A stretch of 64,000 nt of DNA, taken from positions 36,664 to 100,663 of the forward strand of contig NZ_FUKU01000036.1 of NCBI RefSeq assembly GCF_900163865.1, given 5' to 3'. The stretch is from Sphingobacterium sp. JB170. GTDB lineage: Bacteria > Bacteroidota > Bacteroidia > Sphingobacteriales > Sphingobacteriaceae. The notes beneath the pieces are model-generated. The model saw only the letters and a list, made by a program, of their open reading frames with translations, made no database searches and had not been told where the DNA came from. The stretch's first letter is position 1; each line of letters begins with the position of its first letter. The position numbers were made by a program, and so were the translations under genes. Of the stretch, positions 44,679 through 53,634 are shown one piece after another.

Positions 44679-46796
44679 ATGAATAAAAAGAAAATTCTAC
44701 CCTTTTGTTTGGTCGTTTCAGCCGTAGTAGTCGGCTGTCAAAATCAACAAGAAACGACGCTTACCGATAATCCTTTACTGTTAACTTATGAAACGCCTTT
44801 CGAGGTTCCTCCGTTCGATATAATCAAAGATGAACATTTTCGCCCCGCATTCAAGGAGGCGTTGAGGCAGCATAATTTAGAAATCGATTCGATTGTCAAT
44901 AATCAGGACGATCCAACTTTTCCCAATACAATTGTTGCTCTTGAAAACGCAGGAACGCTATTGGGAAATGTTTCTCGTGTGTTTGGAAATCTGAATTCTG
45001 CAAATACCAATGACTCTATTCAAGCGATAGATAAAGACCTGGCGCCACAGCTCTCCGCACACAGGGATGAAATCATGCTGAATGCCGAGCTTTTTGCCCG
45101 CGTGAAGGCTATTTATGACAATAAAGCGAATTTAAACCTGGACCTTGAGGACGCTAAGTTGCTGGATGAAACATACAAAGGGTTTGTACGTTCTGGCGCT
45201 AACCTATCGGCGGAAGAAAAAGAGAAGTTAAAAAAGATCAATTCGGAACTTTCTGTATTGACTACAGCTTTTGGGCAAAACCTACTCGCTGAAACAAATA
45301 GCTTTGAGCTAGTTGTTGATAATGAGGAAGATCTGGCTGGACTGCCGGAGGCTTTGAAGTCTGCTGCTTCAAGTGAGGCGGAAGCCAGAAATAAAGCAGG
45401 TAAGTGGATTTTTACCTTGAAGAACCCTTCGGTTATGCCGTTTCTCCAATATGCGGAGAATAGAGATCTGAGAAAACAGATTTGGGATGCTTACCAAAAG
45501 CTAGGGAATAATGACAACGATTTCGACAACAAGGATAACCTTAAAAAAATCGCTAATCTACGATTGAAGAAGGCGAATTTGTTAGGTTATCCATCGCACG
45601 CGGCATACGTTCTTGAAGAATCTATGGCAGAAAACCCACAGAATGTTTATGAGTTATTAAATAGGGTTTGGGCGCCTGCGTTAGAGAAAGCTAAAGTTGA
45701 GGCGGCTGATATTCAAACGGAAATTGCGGCGGAAAAAGATACTTTTGAGGTCGCACCTTATGACTGGCGGTATTACCAGGAGAAGATTCGTAAATCTCGT
45801 TTTGCTCTTGATGAAGAGGAAATTAAACCTTATTTCAGCCTGGCGGCTGTGCGCGAGGGAGCCTTTGCAACGGCGACAAAGTTATATGGCTTGACATTTA
45901 TCGCGCTGAACAACGTACCGGTTTATCACCCGGAGGTTGAAGTGTATGAAGTGAAAGACAAAAGCGGAACGCATCTAGGGCTTCTATATGCAGATTTTTT
46001 TCCTAGAGAATCCAAAGATAGTGGCGCATGGATGACCTCCTACCGATCGCAGAGTCGTAAAGGTGGCGCGCGCGTTGCACCTGTAATATCTATTGTGTGC
46101 AATTTTACCAAGCCTGTTGGGGATCAACCTGCCTTGCTAACATTTGATGAAGCGAGCACGTTATTCCATGAGTTTGGCCATGCTTTGCACGGACTTTTAT
46201 CGGACGTGCGTTACCGGAGCTTAGCGGGAACATCGGTTTCTCGTGATTTTGTAGAGCTTCCTTCCCAAATTATGGAGAATTGGGCTGCGGATCCTGAAGT
46301 CTTAAAGTCCTACGCAAAACACTATAAGACAAAGGAGGCCATTCCTGATTCGTTGATAAATAAGTTGGTGAAAGCTGGAACGTTCGACCAAGGATTTGCG
46401 ACGGTTGAATATCTCGCTGCATCCTTATTAGATTTAGACTATCACGCTGCAACGAGCCCAATTGCCAGTGATGTTAATGCATTTGAAGATGCTGCGATGA
46501 AGAAAATCGGTTTAATCGATGCGATTATCCCGCGTTACAGAAGTACTTATTTCCGACACGTATTCGCTGGGGGCTATTCCGCTGGTTATTATGCGTATAT
46601 CTGGTCAGAAGTTCTGGATTCGGATGCCTTTGCGGCTTTCAAAGAGAAATCTTTGTATGATCAAGGAACGGCTGCATCGTTCCGTCGAAATATTCTAGAG
46701 CGTGGCGGCACGGGTAATCCGGCAGAGATGTATAGACAATTTAGAGGCGCTGACCCAGACCCAATCTATTTGATGAAAAAACGAGGTCTAAATTAA
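44679..46796 (+). CDS. dcp: M3 family metallopeptidase, peptidyl-dipeptidase Dcp-like lipoprotein
   Basis: The 705-residue zinc peptidase has HEFGH at residues 497-501 (LFHEFGHALHGLL) and the M3 C-terminal active-site Tyr/His region FAGGYSAGYYAYIWSEVLD. The Dcp-type ends NPLLLTYETPFEVPPFDIIKDEHF and AEMYRQFRGADPDPIYLMKKRGL are present. The N-terminus carries a lipobox (VVVGC), so it is probably anchored in the periplasmic or outer membrane leaflet. It removes dipeptides from peptide C-termini. A 21-bp-stem terminator follows. Confidence 0.93.
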   Translation: MNKKKILPFCLVVSAVVVGCQNQQETTLTDNPLLLTYETPFEVPPFDIIKDEHFRPAFKEALRQHNLEIDSIVNNQDDPTFPNTIVALENAGTLLGNVSRVFGNLNSANTNDSIQAIDKDLAPQLSAHRDEIMLNAELFARVKAIYDNKANLNLDLEDAKLLDETYKGFVRSGANLSAEEKEKLKKINSELSVLTTAFGQNLLAETNSFELVVDNEEDLAGLPEALKSAASSEAEARNKAGKWIFTLKNPSVMPFLQYAENRDLRKQIWDAYQKLGNNDNDFDNKDNLKKIANLRLKKANLLGYPSHAAYVLEESMAENPQNVYELLNRVWAPALEKAKVEAADIQTEIAAEKDTFEVAPYDWRYYQEKIRKSRFALDEEEIKPYFSLAAVREGAFATATKLYGLTFIALNNVPVYHPEVEVYEVKDKSGTHLGLLYADFFPRESKDSGAWMTSYRSQSRKGGARVAPVISIVCNFTKPVGDQPALLTFDEASTLFHEFGHALHGLLSDVRYRSLAGTSVSRDFVELPSQIMENWAADPEVLKSYAKHYKTKEAIPDSLINKLVKAGTFDQGFATVEYLAASLLDLDYHAATSPIASDVNAFEDAAMKKIGLIDAIIPRYRSTYFRHVFAGGYSAGYYAYIWSEVLDSDAFAAFKEKSLYDQGTAASFRRNILERGGTGNPAEMYRQFRGADPDPIYLMKKRGLN

Positions 46797-46816
46797 TTTG
46801 ATTCAAGATCGAAGTA

Positions 46817-46865
46817 ATATAATAAACCCTCTAAGGCAGGATGCGCCTTAGAGGGTTTATTATAT
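46817..46865. terminator. Bidirectional terminator, 21-bp perfect stem
   Basis: Arms 46817-46837 and 46845-46865 pair perfectly around a 7-nt loop with A/T-rich ends. It serves dcp (+) and the convergent ABC exporter (-). Confidence 0.88.
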
Positions 46866-46917
46866 AGATGCCGGAATAATGTATACGCTTTGAAGAAAGG
46901 CCTAGCGGGTATCAGCA

Positions 46918-48681
46918 TTATATACTGGCGGAGTTAAACTGCAGGTCGTATAGGCTTTTATAATATCCTTCTTTTGCGATGAGTTCGCTGTGTGTGCCAA
47001 TTTCTTTTATTTCGCCTTTATCGAAAACGACAATTTTATCCGCTTTTTGTATCGTTGATAAACGGTGAGCGATGACAATGGCTGTGCGGCCGGTCATCAT
47101 CTGATCGATCGCTTGTTGAATCATTACCTCGGTTTCGGTGTCGATAGATGAGGTCGCCTCATCCAGGATAAGTATGGTTGGGTTATAAACTAATGCCCGG
47201 ATAAAAGAGACGAGCTGCGCCTGTCCCCCAGAGAGGGTCGCGCCACGTTCTTGAACTTGGTAATCAAGTCCTCCGGGGAGGCGCATGATAAATTCATAAG
47301 CGCCGACTTTTTTGGCTGCTTCAATTACCTGTTCGCGGCTTATTGCTGGGTTTTGGAGTGTGATGTTGTTTAAGATTGAGTCTGAAAACAAAAAGACATC
47401 TTGGAGCACGGTTGCAATATGGCTGCGTAAGAATTGAAGATCGTATTCGCGAATATCGATATCATCCAAAAAGATTGCTCCTTTTTGAATTTCGTAAAAG
47501 CGGCTGAGTATATTAATTGTGGAGGATTTTCCGGCGCCCGTTGCCCCTACTAATGCTAATGTTTCACCGGGGGAAACATGGAAACTAATATCTTTTAGCA
47601 CCCATTTTTGTTCGTTATATGCCAGCCAAACATTCTTAAAGGTGATGTCTCCCTGTACCTTATCAAGCGTTCTTTTTCCTTCGGTTGGTGTGAAATCTTT
47701 GGTGTCGAGCACTTCGAAAATACGTTCCGCAGATACCATGCCCATTTGTAATGTATTGAACTTATCAATAAGCTCGCGAATAGGGCGGAATATCATATTG
47801 ATATACATTAAGAAAGCTACAACTACACCAGGAGAGATTTCGTTGGCCAGTATCTGCTTCGATCCGTACCATACTAATAATCCCGTCGCAATGGCGACGA
47901 TGATTTCCAGAACGGGAAAGAAAATGGAGAAATACCAGTTTGCTCTAATGTGCGCGTCGCGATGTTTTGCATTTATCTTCTCGAATTTCCTTATCTCTTG
48001 TACGTCGCGGGAGAAGTACTGTATAATAGCCATTCCACTGATGTGCTCCTGTAAGAAGGTGTTGAGGTTGGACACCCATTTGCGGACATCAACAAAAGCA
48101 TCCTTCATGGCTTCTTTGAAGATGTATGTCGCCCATATCATCAGCGGCATCGGTATCAATACAACGAATGTTAATTTCCAGTCGGTATAAAACATCACAC
48201 CGATAATAACAATGAGTTGCAACAAATCGCCTATTATCTGTATGAGACCTTGTGAGAAGATATTCGAGATGGTCTCCAAATCGGAGATGGTTCGGGTGAT
48301 CAACCTGCCGATGGGGGTGTTGTCAAAATATTTTAAGCGCAGCTGCGTGATGTGGTTAAACACCTCAATACGAATATCACGAATAACATTTTGCCCAAGG
48401 GTATTGGTTGTTAGGGTATGGTAATAGCGCACCACGGTTTGCAGAATCAATAATATGATCATGACGATCAACATCCAGGTCAGCCCCGAAGTGTTGGAGG
48501 TAAGGATGTACTTATCGAGTGTATACTCAATTAAAAGCGGCAAGGCCGGTGCAACCGCTGCTAGCAGGACGGTCAAGACTACTGATGCCCAGAATATTCC
48601 TTTATAAGGCTTCATATATTTGACCATTCGCCCCAGGAGCTTATTGTCGTATGTCGTTCCGGTTATTTTTTGTTCACTCAA
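46918..48681 (-). CDS. ABC exporter, MsbA-like fused permease/ATPase
   Basis: The 587-residue half-transporter has six transmembrane helices at about 30-310 followed by an ATPase domain at about 345-575. Walker A is GATGAGKSS, the Q-loop lies in IATVLQDVFLFS, the signature is LSGGQAQ and Walker B is ILILDEATSSID, with the H-loop in IVIAHRLST. It exports a lipid, peptide or drug as a homodimer or heterodimer. The start overlaps the truA stop by 4 bp (ATGA type), so the two genes are translationally coupled from the truA promoter. The substrate is not predictable. Confidence 0.93.
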   Translation of the reverse strand: MSEQKITGTTYDNKLLGRMVKYMKPYKGIFWASVVLTVLLAAVAPALPLLIEYTLDKYILTSNTSGLTWMLIVMIILLILQTVVRYYHTLTTNTLGQNVIRDIRIEVFNHITQLRLKYFDNTPIGRLITRTISDLETISNIFSQGLIQIIGDLLQLIVIIGVMFYTDWKLTFVVLIPMPLMIWATYIFKEAMKDAFVDVRKWVSNLNTFLQEHISGMAIIQYFSRDVQEIRKFEKINAKHRDAHIRANWYFSIFFPVLEIIVAIATGLLVWYGSKQILANEISPGVVVAFLMYINMIFRPIRELIDKFNTLQMGMVSAERIFEVLDTKDFTPTEGKRTLDKVQGDITFKNVWLAYNEQKWVLKDISFHVSPGETLALVGATGAGKSSTINILSRFYEIQKGAIFLDDIDIREYDLQFLRSHIATVLQDVFLFSDSILNNITLQNPAISREQVIEAAKKVGAYEFIMRLPGGLDYQVQERGATLSGGQAQLVSFIRALVYNPTILILDEATSSIDTETEVMIQQAIDQMMTGRTAIVIAHRLSTIQKADKIVVFDKGEIKEIGTHSELIAKEGYYKSLYDLQFNSASI

Positions 48682-49445
48682 TGTGTATCGTTTATATAAG
48701 GGTAAACAACTCTTGTTAAATATAATGCATGTGCGGGGACGGATGTTCCGGCTTTAGCTCGATCTTTACTTCGTATTACATCCTGAATGTATTCCGGACT
48801 TTTATCTTTTAAGCCAATTTCCAATAGGGTACCCACGATTGCGCGTACCATGTTTCGAAGGAAACGATCGGCAGTGATGTGAAAAATGTAGCCTGCTTCT
48901 GTTTTTTCCCATTGTGCATGGCTTACGGTGCAAATGTTCGTGAACACTTGGGTGTTGGATTTTGAAAAACAGCTAAAATCTTGCTTTCCCAATAAAAATT
49001 CTGCGGCGGCGTTCATACGATCTACGTTCGGTATATCACGTAGTTGCCAAGACCGGTTTACTAAAAAGGGATCCTTGGAGAAATGAATATGATATTCATA
49101 CGACCTTTCTGTCGCATCAAAGCGGGCGTGTGCTTGCGGGTTCGTCGCAATCATCCTTTTTATAGCGATGTCGGCAGGGAGCAGGGCATTTAAAGCATGA
49201 ATAAAATGTCCTGGATCTTTAATTGAACTTTCAAGGACGTCCATATGCACATACAACTGTTTGGCGTGCACGCCGGTATCGGTACGCCCTGCGCCAGTCG
49301 TTTCTATAGGTGTGCGCAGTAGGATTCGGAGTCCGTCGTTTAGGCGCTGTTGAACCGATATCGCATTGTTCTGTACCTGCCAGCCGTGATATGCGGTGCC
49401 TTCATAGGCAATTTCTAGAAAAAAGCGTTGTATTGTATCCTTCAC
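48678..49445 (-). CDS. truA: tRNA pseudouridine(38-40) synthase TruA
   Basis: The 255-residue enzyme isomerises uridines 38-40 in the tRNA anticodon arm. The catalytic Asp is D56 in GAGRTDTGVHA, and FLEIAYEGTAYHGWQ and RFLRNMVRAIVG are further family blocks. The start is a GTG at 49445, chosen because no later start keeps the conserved N-terminus and because a TAGATTTG promoter element ends 4 nt upstream. This makes it a likely leaderless GTG-initiated gene. The ABC exporter gene overlaps its end by 4 bp. Confidence 0.94.
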   Translation of the reverse strand: MKDTIQRFFLEIAYEGTAYHGWQVQNNAISVQQRLNDGLRILLRTPIETTGAGRTDTGVHAKQLYVHMDVLESSIKDPGHFIHALNALLPADIAIKRMIATNPQAHARFDATERSYEYHIHFSKDPFLVNRSWQLRDIPNVDRMNAAAEFLLGKQDFSCFSKSNTQVFTNICTVSHAQWEKTEAGYIFHITADRFLRNMVRAIVGTLLEIGLKDKSPEYIQDVIRSKDRAKAGTSVPAHALYLTRVVYPYINDTH

Positions 49446-49449
49446 TTTA

Positions 49450-49457
49450 CAAATCTA
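49450..49457 (-). promoter_or_regulatory. -7 element for truA and the ABC exporter (TAGATTTG)
   Basis: The minus strand reads TAGATTTG, 4 nt before the GTG start. It predicts a leaderless transcript for a non-ATG start. Confidence 0.55.
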
Positions 49458-49597
49458 GTGAAAACTCACGTAAGCTGTTTGTAAAGTTAATAGTATCCTT
49501 GTGTTTCTTAATCGTTGACAAGAGAATTTATTTTTTGAATCGAGCAATCAAATTGCTTACTTTGTTGTTAGAATTAATATTGATATAACTTACCATC

Positions 49598-50071
49598 ATG
49601 ATTCAACGTATTCAAACCATCTGGTTATTATTAGCTTCTATTGTTCTATTTGGACTTTTTGTTTTTCCTTATGTGAACTTCATTGATTTAGTAGGTTTAG
49701 GTAAGAGAATTCTAGTGACAGGAACCTTCTCTTCGGTCAATAATGAATCTGTACGGAAAACAACTACGGTGCTGCTGGCGCTAGTTTCGGGGTTTGTTGC
49801 GCTACTTCCGTTTGTTGCTATCTTTTTGTATAAGAATAGAAAGAATCAAATTAAAGTTGTAGGTCTAATTATTGTACTGATTGTTTTGTTGGGTGTTTGG
49901 ATGTTCTCCAATGCCGCTTCACAACTTGGGGGAATCTCCCAATCCATACAAGCAAGTAATATTGGTGTTGGCTTTTTTCTACTTCCGGTAGCTATCATTC
50001 TTCTAGCGATGGCTATTGGAGCGATTCGTAAAGATGAGAAACTAATTAAATCTGCCGATCGTTTGCGTTAA
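49598..50071 (+). CDS. DUF4293 family membrane protein
   Basis: The 157-residue protein starts with MIQRIQTIWLLLAS, the near-invariant opening of DUF4293, and has four transmembrane segments (about 7-27, 58-80, 87-108 and 122-145) with a short charged tail. The family is confined largely to Bacteroidota and has no known function. The gene is divergent from truA and followed by an unrelated secreted protein gene. Confidence 0.92.
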   Translation: MIQRIQTIWLLLASIVLFGLFVFPYVNFIDLVGLGKRILVTGTFSSVNNESVRKTTTVLLALVSGFVALLPFVAIFLYKNRKNQIKVVGLIIVLIVLLGVWMFSNAASQLGGISQSIQASNIGVGFFLLPVAIILLAMAIGAIRKDEKLIKSADRLR

Positions 50072-50191
50072 CCAGTTGGTCAACTTGGAGGGGCGAGGAG
50101 CCACTCCTTCTTTTTAGTTGGAAGAAACGTTCAGCAGACGCCTTCCTCCCTCGTATCTTTCCGGACAAGAGGTTTTCCTGCTCAAAATCAT

Positions 50192-50656
50192 ATGAAAAAA
50201 CACCTTTTTATCTTTTTCTTTATTCTTCTGGTGATCGATCACTGTGCCTTTGCGCAACAGGATAGCACCGTTAATGTAAGCGATGCTATTCAGTTCGATG
50301 TGAAATCGGTGCATTTGGACAGTTGTAGTGATACACTAATCGTAGAGCTTTTTTTGATTTCTTATCAGATGGACCCACGGGAATTTAAATTGAATACCTT
50401 CGCGACGCAGCTGGTAGATCAAACTGGGGCGTCACACTTATTGAGCAGTATTCAGATGGGCCGTGTGCTTGTCAAGATCGAAGATCGTCAGAATTATTTG
50501 CATTACCTGATCAAAGAGAACGAGCCGGTTGTGCTTATCGTAAAGGTTGCTGGTTGGGCGGACCAGAAAGCAAATAAGCTTAACGTAGTGTTTGAGGATA
50601 GTAGCGAGGTTGGTAAGTTTATCACCCACCAGGTGAGCTTAGCACCAATGCAGTAA
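50192..50656 (+). CDS. Secreted hypothetical protein
   Basis: I do not recognise this 154-residue protein. It has a good signal peptide (MKKHLFIFFFILLVIDHCAFA, then QQDS), and the remainder alternates beta-strand-like segments, for example DTLIVELFLISYQ, SHLLSSIQMGRVLVKI and VVLIVKVAGWADQ. This suggests a small all-beta periplasmic protein of the kind that reports on evaluated quantities such as binding modules. Two Cys remain in the signal/mature region. It has its own terminator downstream. No neighbour suggests a function. Confidence 0.7.
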   Translation: MKKHLFIFFFILLVIDHCAFAQQDSTVNVSDAIQFDVKSVHLDSCSDTLIVELFLISYQMDPREFKLNTFATQLVDQTGASHLLSSIQMGRVLVKIEDRQNYLHYLIKENEPVVLIVKVAGWADQKANKLNVVFEDSSEVGKFITHQVSLAPMQ

Positions 50657-50700
50657 AGGGTTCTTGTCGGATTCTGAAGTTGCTTTGAATCCCCCCTCAT

Positions 50701-50741
50701 AAAAACAGCTTAACGACCGTTGTTGTCATTAAGCTGTTTTT
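50701..50741. terminator. Bidirectional terminator
   Basis: Arms 50701-50713 and 50729-50741 form a 13-bp stem (AAAAACAGCTTAA against TTAAGCTGTTTTT) with a 15-nt loop and A/T runs at both ends, between the secreted protein gene (+) and the TPR-like gene (-). Confidence 0.85.
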
Positions 50742-50758
50742 TCTCGCTTAAAGCCGGA

Positions 50759-51298
50759 TTATCTGGAGTATCTAAATTGCTGCTTATCCATCATGGACAT
50801 CTGCTCTTTCATCATTTTAATCTGATCGGCAAGGAGTTTGTTTTTGTCCGCTTTTTTTGCTTCACCTAATAATTTTTCTGCTTCACGTTTGTTTCGTTTG
50901 GCCATTGCAACACCCGCTAAACTTAGTTTTGCCATGGCAACGTTGTGATCCATGTGTAGGCCGAGTGCTAAGGCTTTTTTAAAGTACTTTTCCGACTGTA
51001 ACGGTGCGTGTTGTGATTCTAAAATTCCTAGAAGCATATGGTAGTAGCCATGTTGCGCGCTGATCAATTGCGTTTCGTAGTTTTTGATGTTGCTCAGCCA
51101 GCGCTTTGCTTGTGCCATATTTTCTTTTCGTAGAAACCATTGTGCGATGAGCATATTTTCGTTAAAAAATACCGTTACCCAGGCAATGATCGTTATAAAG
51201 ATTCCTGCTATTCCCCATCCCCACTGGGAGAACCAAAACAGCGCAACAGTTCCCAATAACAGGAGGCTACTTATAATTATACGAACTATATTAGACAT
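50759..51298 (-). CDS. Membrane protein with TPR-like helical domain, hypothetical
   Basis: The 179-residue protein has two transmembrane helices near the N-terminus (about 5-22 and 27-45). A cytoplasmic helical region follows with TPR-like repeats (AKRWLSNIKNYETQLISAQHGYYHMLLGILE, SEKYFKKALALGLHMDHNVAMAKLSLAGVAMAKRNKREA) and a Lys/Met-rich tail. TPR domains mediate protein contacts, so it may be a membrane-anchored scaffold. ATG 51298 is chosen; the open frame upstream has no start support. It is divergent from ung. Confidence 0.72.
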   Translation of the reverse strand: MSNIVRIIISSLLLLGTVALFWFSQWGWGIAGIFITIIAWVTVFFNENMLIAQWFLRKENMAQAKRWLSNIKNYETQLISAQHGYYHMLLGILESQHAPLQSEKYFKKALALGLHMDHNVAMAKLSLAGVAMAKRNKREAEKLLGEAKKADKNKLLADQIKMMKEQMSMMDKQQFRYSR

Positions 51299-51390
51299 TT
51301 GTAAAAATTTATACGTGTATAAAATGAATACAAATATCCGGTTATTTTGGAGGTTATACAACTTGTTTGGGTGATAAATATGTAAAATTG

Positions 51391-51398
51391 TACTTTTG
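51391..51398 (+). promoter_or_regulatory. -7 element for ung (TACTTTTG)
   Basis: TACTTTTG is followed by 4 nt and then ATG 51403, so the ung mRNA is probably leaderless. It also excludes the upstream in-frame start at 51367. Confidence 0.65.
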
Positions 51399-51402
51399 TG
51401 TT

Positions 51403-52074
51403 ATGCAAGGTCAATATCATTCTAGTTGGGATCCTGTTTTGGCCCCGCTTCTCCGGCAGGATTACATGAGGAGGCTAGCAAATTTTTTGTCGCTAGAGCG
51501 CACGCAAGGACTTGTATTTCCCCCCCAAAAACTAGTTTTTAATGCTTTCGAGCAAACTCCGCTTACCAAGGTGAAGGTTGTTATTCTTGGGCAGGATCCG
51601 TATCACGATCACGGACAGGCGCATGGAATGGCCTTCTCGGTGCCATTGGGCGTGAAATTCCCTCCCTCGCTACGCAATATATTTAAAGAGCTTACCCAGG
51701 AGGTTCCTGATTTCCATTACCCACTCTCTGGCGACCTTTCTAAATGGGCACGGCAAGGTGTTTTGTTGTTAAATGCGACGCTAACGGTGCGGGGACACCA
51801 GGCTGGATCCCATCAGAATCAAGGCTGGGAGGATTTTACTGATGCGGTTATCCGGGAAATCTCTGTTCGGCTCGAACATGTCGTTTTTGTTTTGTGGGGG
51901 AATTATGCGCAGAAAAAGATTGCTCTTATCGACACGGAAAAGCATTTAGTGCTTAAATCGGCGCATCCTTCTCCACTATCTTGTTATCGGGGCTTCTTCG
52001 GTTGCGGGCATTTTTTGCAGGTCAATCGGTATTTGGCCTCAATGGGTAAGGAGCCGATCGATTGGACGCTCTAG
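51403..52074 (+). CDS. ung: Uracil-DNA glycosylase (family 1)
   Basis: The 223-residue repair enzyme excises uracil from DNA. Catalytic Asp65 lies in the GQDPYHDHGQAHGMAFSV motif, and His188 in the HPSPLS leucine loop intercalates into DNA. LNATLTVRGHQAGSHQNQGWE is the uracil-recognition block. Length is typical. Its stop codon overlaps the stop of the convergent DUF6695-like gene by 4 bp, leaving no room for an intergenic terminator. Confidence 0.97.
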   Translation: MQGQYHSSWDPVLAPLLRQDYMRRLANFLSLERTQGLVFPPQKLVFNAFEQTPLTKVKVVILGQDPYHDHGQAHGMAFSVPLGVKFPPSLRNIFKELTQEVPDFHYPLSGDLSKWARQGVLLLNATLTVRGHQAGSHQNQGWEDFTDAVIREISVRLEHVVFVLWGNYAQKKIALIDTEKHLVLKSAHPSPLSCYRGFFGCGHFLQVNRYLASMGKEPIDWTL

Positions 52075-53150
52075 GCGTATAATTCTTTTAAGTCCTTATA
52101 CTGGTATTCTTCATTCGATAACTTTTGGGTGTGGTTGATCCGTATTTTTCTTCCTTCCTGCGTGATGTGTGTGTGCAGTAGGTGACTGTCATATACGACA
52201 TTGAACGGTTTGGTGAAGTCAATTGGTTCCATCGATTCGCCAAGTGCTGCATACTCGAGTGTACCTTTGCTAGTGAAACGTTTGACGAGAACTTTCTGGT
52301 CGGGCGCTTGTTGTACAGTAAACCAGGCGCCATCGCCAACTCCCCCTAAGTAAAATGCGTCTTTTGGAATCGTGATAGGCTTTGATTTGAAATTCATCTG
52401 GCCGATAATGATGTCGTCGGGCAGGAGTGCTGCTTTTTGTTGGCTGATATTGTCGCCAAGCTTTTTACACAGAAAGCCAAAGGACTGCCAACGGTTCATT
52501 CGAAAATGCTTCAGCCCTTGTTCTGGTGTGTAGGAGTAGATCATTCGATCGTTCACGGCATTGACCACGTTGCTGATGGGGCTTGCCTTGATGCTTTCAG
52601 GAAAATTAATACTGTGTCGCCAGGTATATTTTTTTGATGAACGGATCAACATCCGTGTTATGAAGCGTGAACAATTGTTGTTGTTGCGCGCGACTGCCCC
52701 ATAAGGGAACGTTCCTTGACGGACGCAATCGTCTCCATATGTTTCTGCCTGCTCGAAGTTGATCCCGTGTACGATCGAGAAATACAGAATCCCCTCGCCA
52801 TACATGGCTGATTTTAGTTCTTCAAAATGCTCAATTATTTCAGGAAGGTTTTTGATATTATCGTTGCTTATCGCGGCCTTCAGGGTGATCTCTAGGTTGG
52901 GGTCGGAATACTTGGAACGCGCACGACCGTAGCCCCGCGGAGCGATGTAGCGTCCAAAGTCATAAAACTGCATTTCGCCGGTTTGCCGTTTGATAATCAC
53001 GATGCCGGTGTGGCCCACCTTAAAATTTAGGTTTTTTACTAAACCAATCTTTTTAAAAAACATCATCCATTTTTCATCACCACGGATGGTCGCCTCTGGC
53101 CAAGTTAAGATGATCGCTAGGTCCTTGAAGTGTTCTTGCTCTTTGTGCAT
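52071..53150 (-). CDS. DUF6695-like protein, possible permuted papain-like (NlpC/LRAT) fold
   Basis: The 359-residue protein resembles a Bacteroidota family I associate with DUF6695. Two motifs suggest a permuted papain-like hydrolase: His47 in KVGHTGIVIIKRQTGE and Cys160 in NNNNCSRFITRML, the His-before-Cys order found in YiiX/LRAT-type enzymes. No signal peptide is seen, so it is probably cytoplasmic. It lies 13 bp after the Lrp-type regulator and is probably co-transcribed with it. The fold assignment is inference; the family membership is moderate. Confidence 0.65.
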   Translation of the reverse strand: MHKEQEHFKDLAIILTWPEATIRGDEKWMMFFKKIGLVKNLNFKVGHTGIVIIKRQTGEMQFYDFGRYIAPRGYGRARSKYSDPNLEITLKAAISNDNIKNLPEIIEHFEELKSAMYGEGILYFSIVHGINFEQAETYGDDCVRQGTFPYGAVARNNNNCSRFITRMLIRSSKKYTWRHSINFPESIKASPISNVVNAVNDRMIYSYTPEQGLKHFRMNRWQSFGFLCKKLGDNISQQKAALLPDDIIIGQMNFKSKPITIPKDAFYLGGVGDGAWFTVQQAPDQKVLVKRFTSKGTLEYAALGESMEPIDFTKPFNVVYDSHLLHTHITQEGRKIRINHTQKLSNEEYQYKDLKELYA

Positions 53151-53163
53151 TAAGTCTTGTTTT

Positions 53164-53634
53164 CTAATATTCTAAAGGAACGATTGGTTCTTTTTTACTC
53201 GTTGACATGATCATCATTGTTTGGAAAGTTTTAACAAATGGAATTTTTGAAATTTTTTCCATAATGACCGATTCATATGCTTTGATATCTTTAACGTAGA
53301 CTTTTAATATAAAATCACAGTTTCCGGTGACGTGGTGGCATTCGGTAACTTCAGGAATTGTTTTTACTGCCTCGACGAATTCGGGGATAGCGTTGTGTGT
53401 ATGAAAGTCTAAGGATATTTGTATAAATGATTTTATACCCAACCCGAGCATCTCTTCATTAACAAATGCATGGTAACTTTTTATGAACCCCGAATTCTCA
53501 AGCTTGCGCACTCTTTCCAGCGTGGGTGCGGGCGACAGTCCAATATTTGAAGCCAATTGGAGATTTGTAACTCTGCCATTCTCCTGCAAAAGTTTTAGGA
53601 TTTTCAAATCTGTTTTATCTGGTTGGTATGGCAT
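53164..53634 (-). CDS. Lrp/AsnC family transcriptional regulator
   Basis: The 156-residue regulator has an N-terminal HTH (TDLKILKLLQENGRVTNLQLASNIGLSPAPTLERVRKLE) and a C-terminal RAM/AsnC domain (SFIQISLDFH, ECHHVTGNCDFILKVYVKD) that binds amino acids and assembles octamers. It probably senses an amino acid and controls itself and nearby genes. It is divergent from sufB, 331 bp apart, and upstream of the DUF6695-like gene by 13 bp. The target genes are not known. Confidence 0.93.
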   Translation of the reverse strand: MPYQPDKTDLKILKLLQENGRVTNLQLASNIGLSPAPTLERVRKLENSGFIKSYHAFVNEEMLGLGIKSFIQISLDFHTHNAIPEFVEAVKTIPEVTECHHVTGNCDFILKVYVKDIKAYESVIMEKISKIPFVKTFQTMMIMSTSKKEPIVPLEY

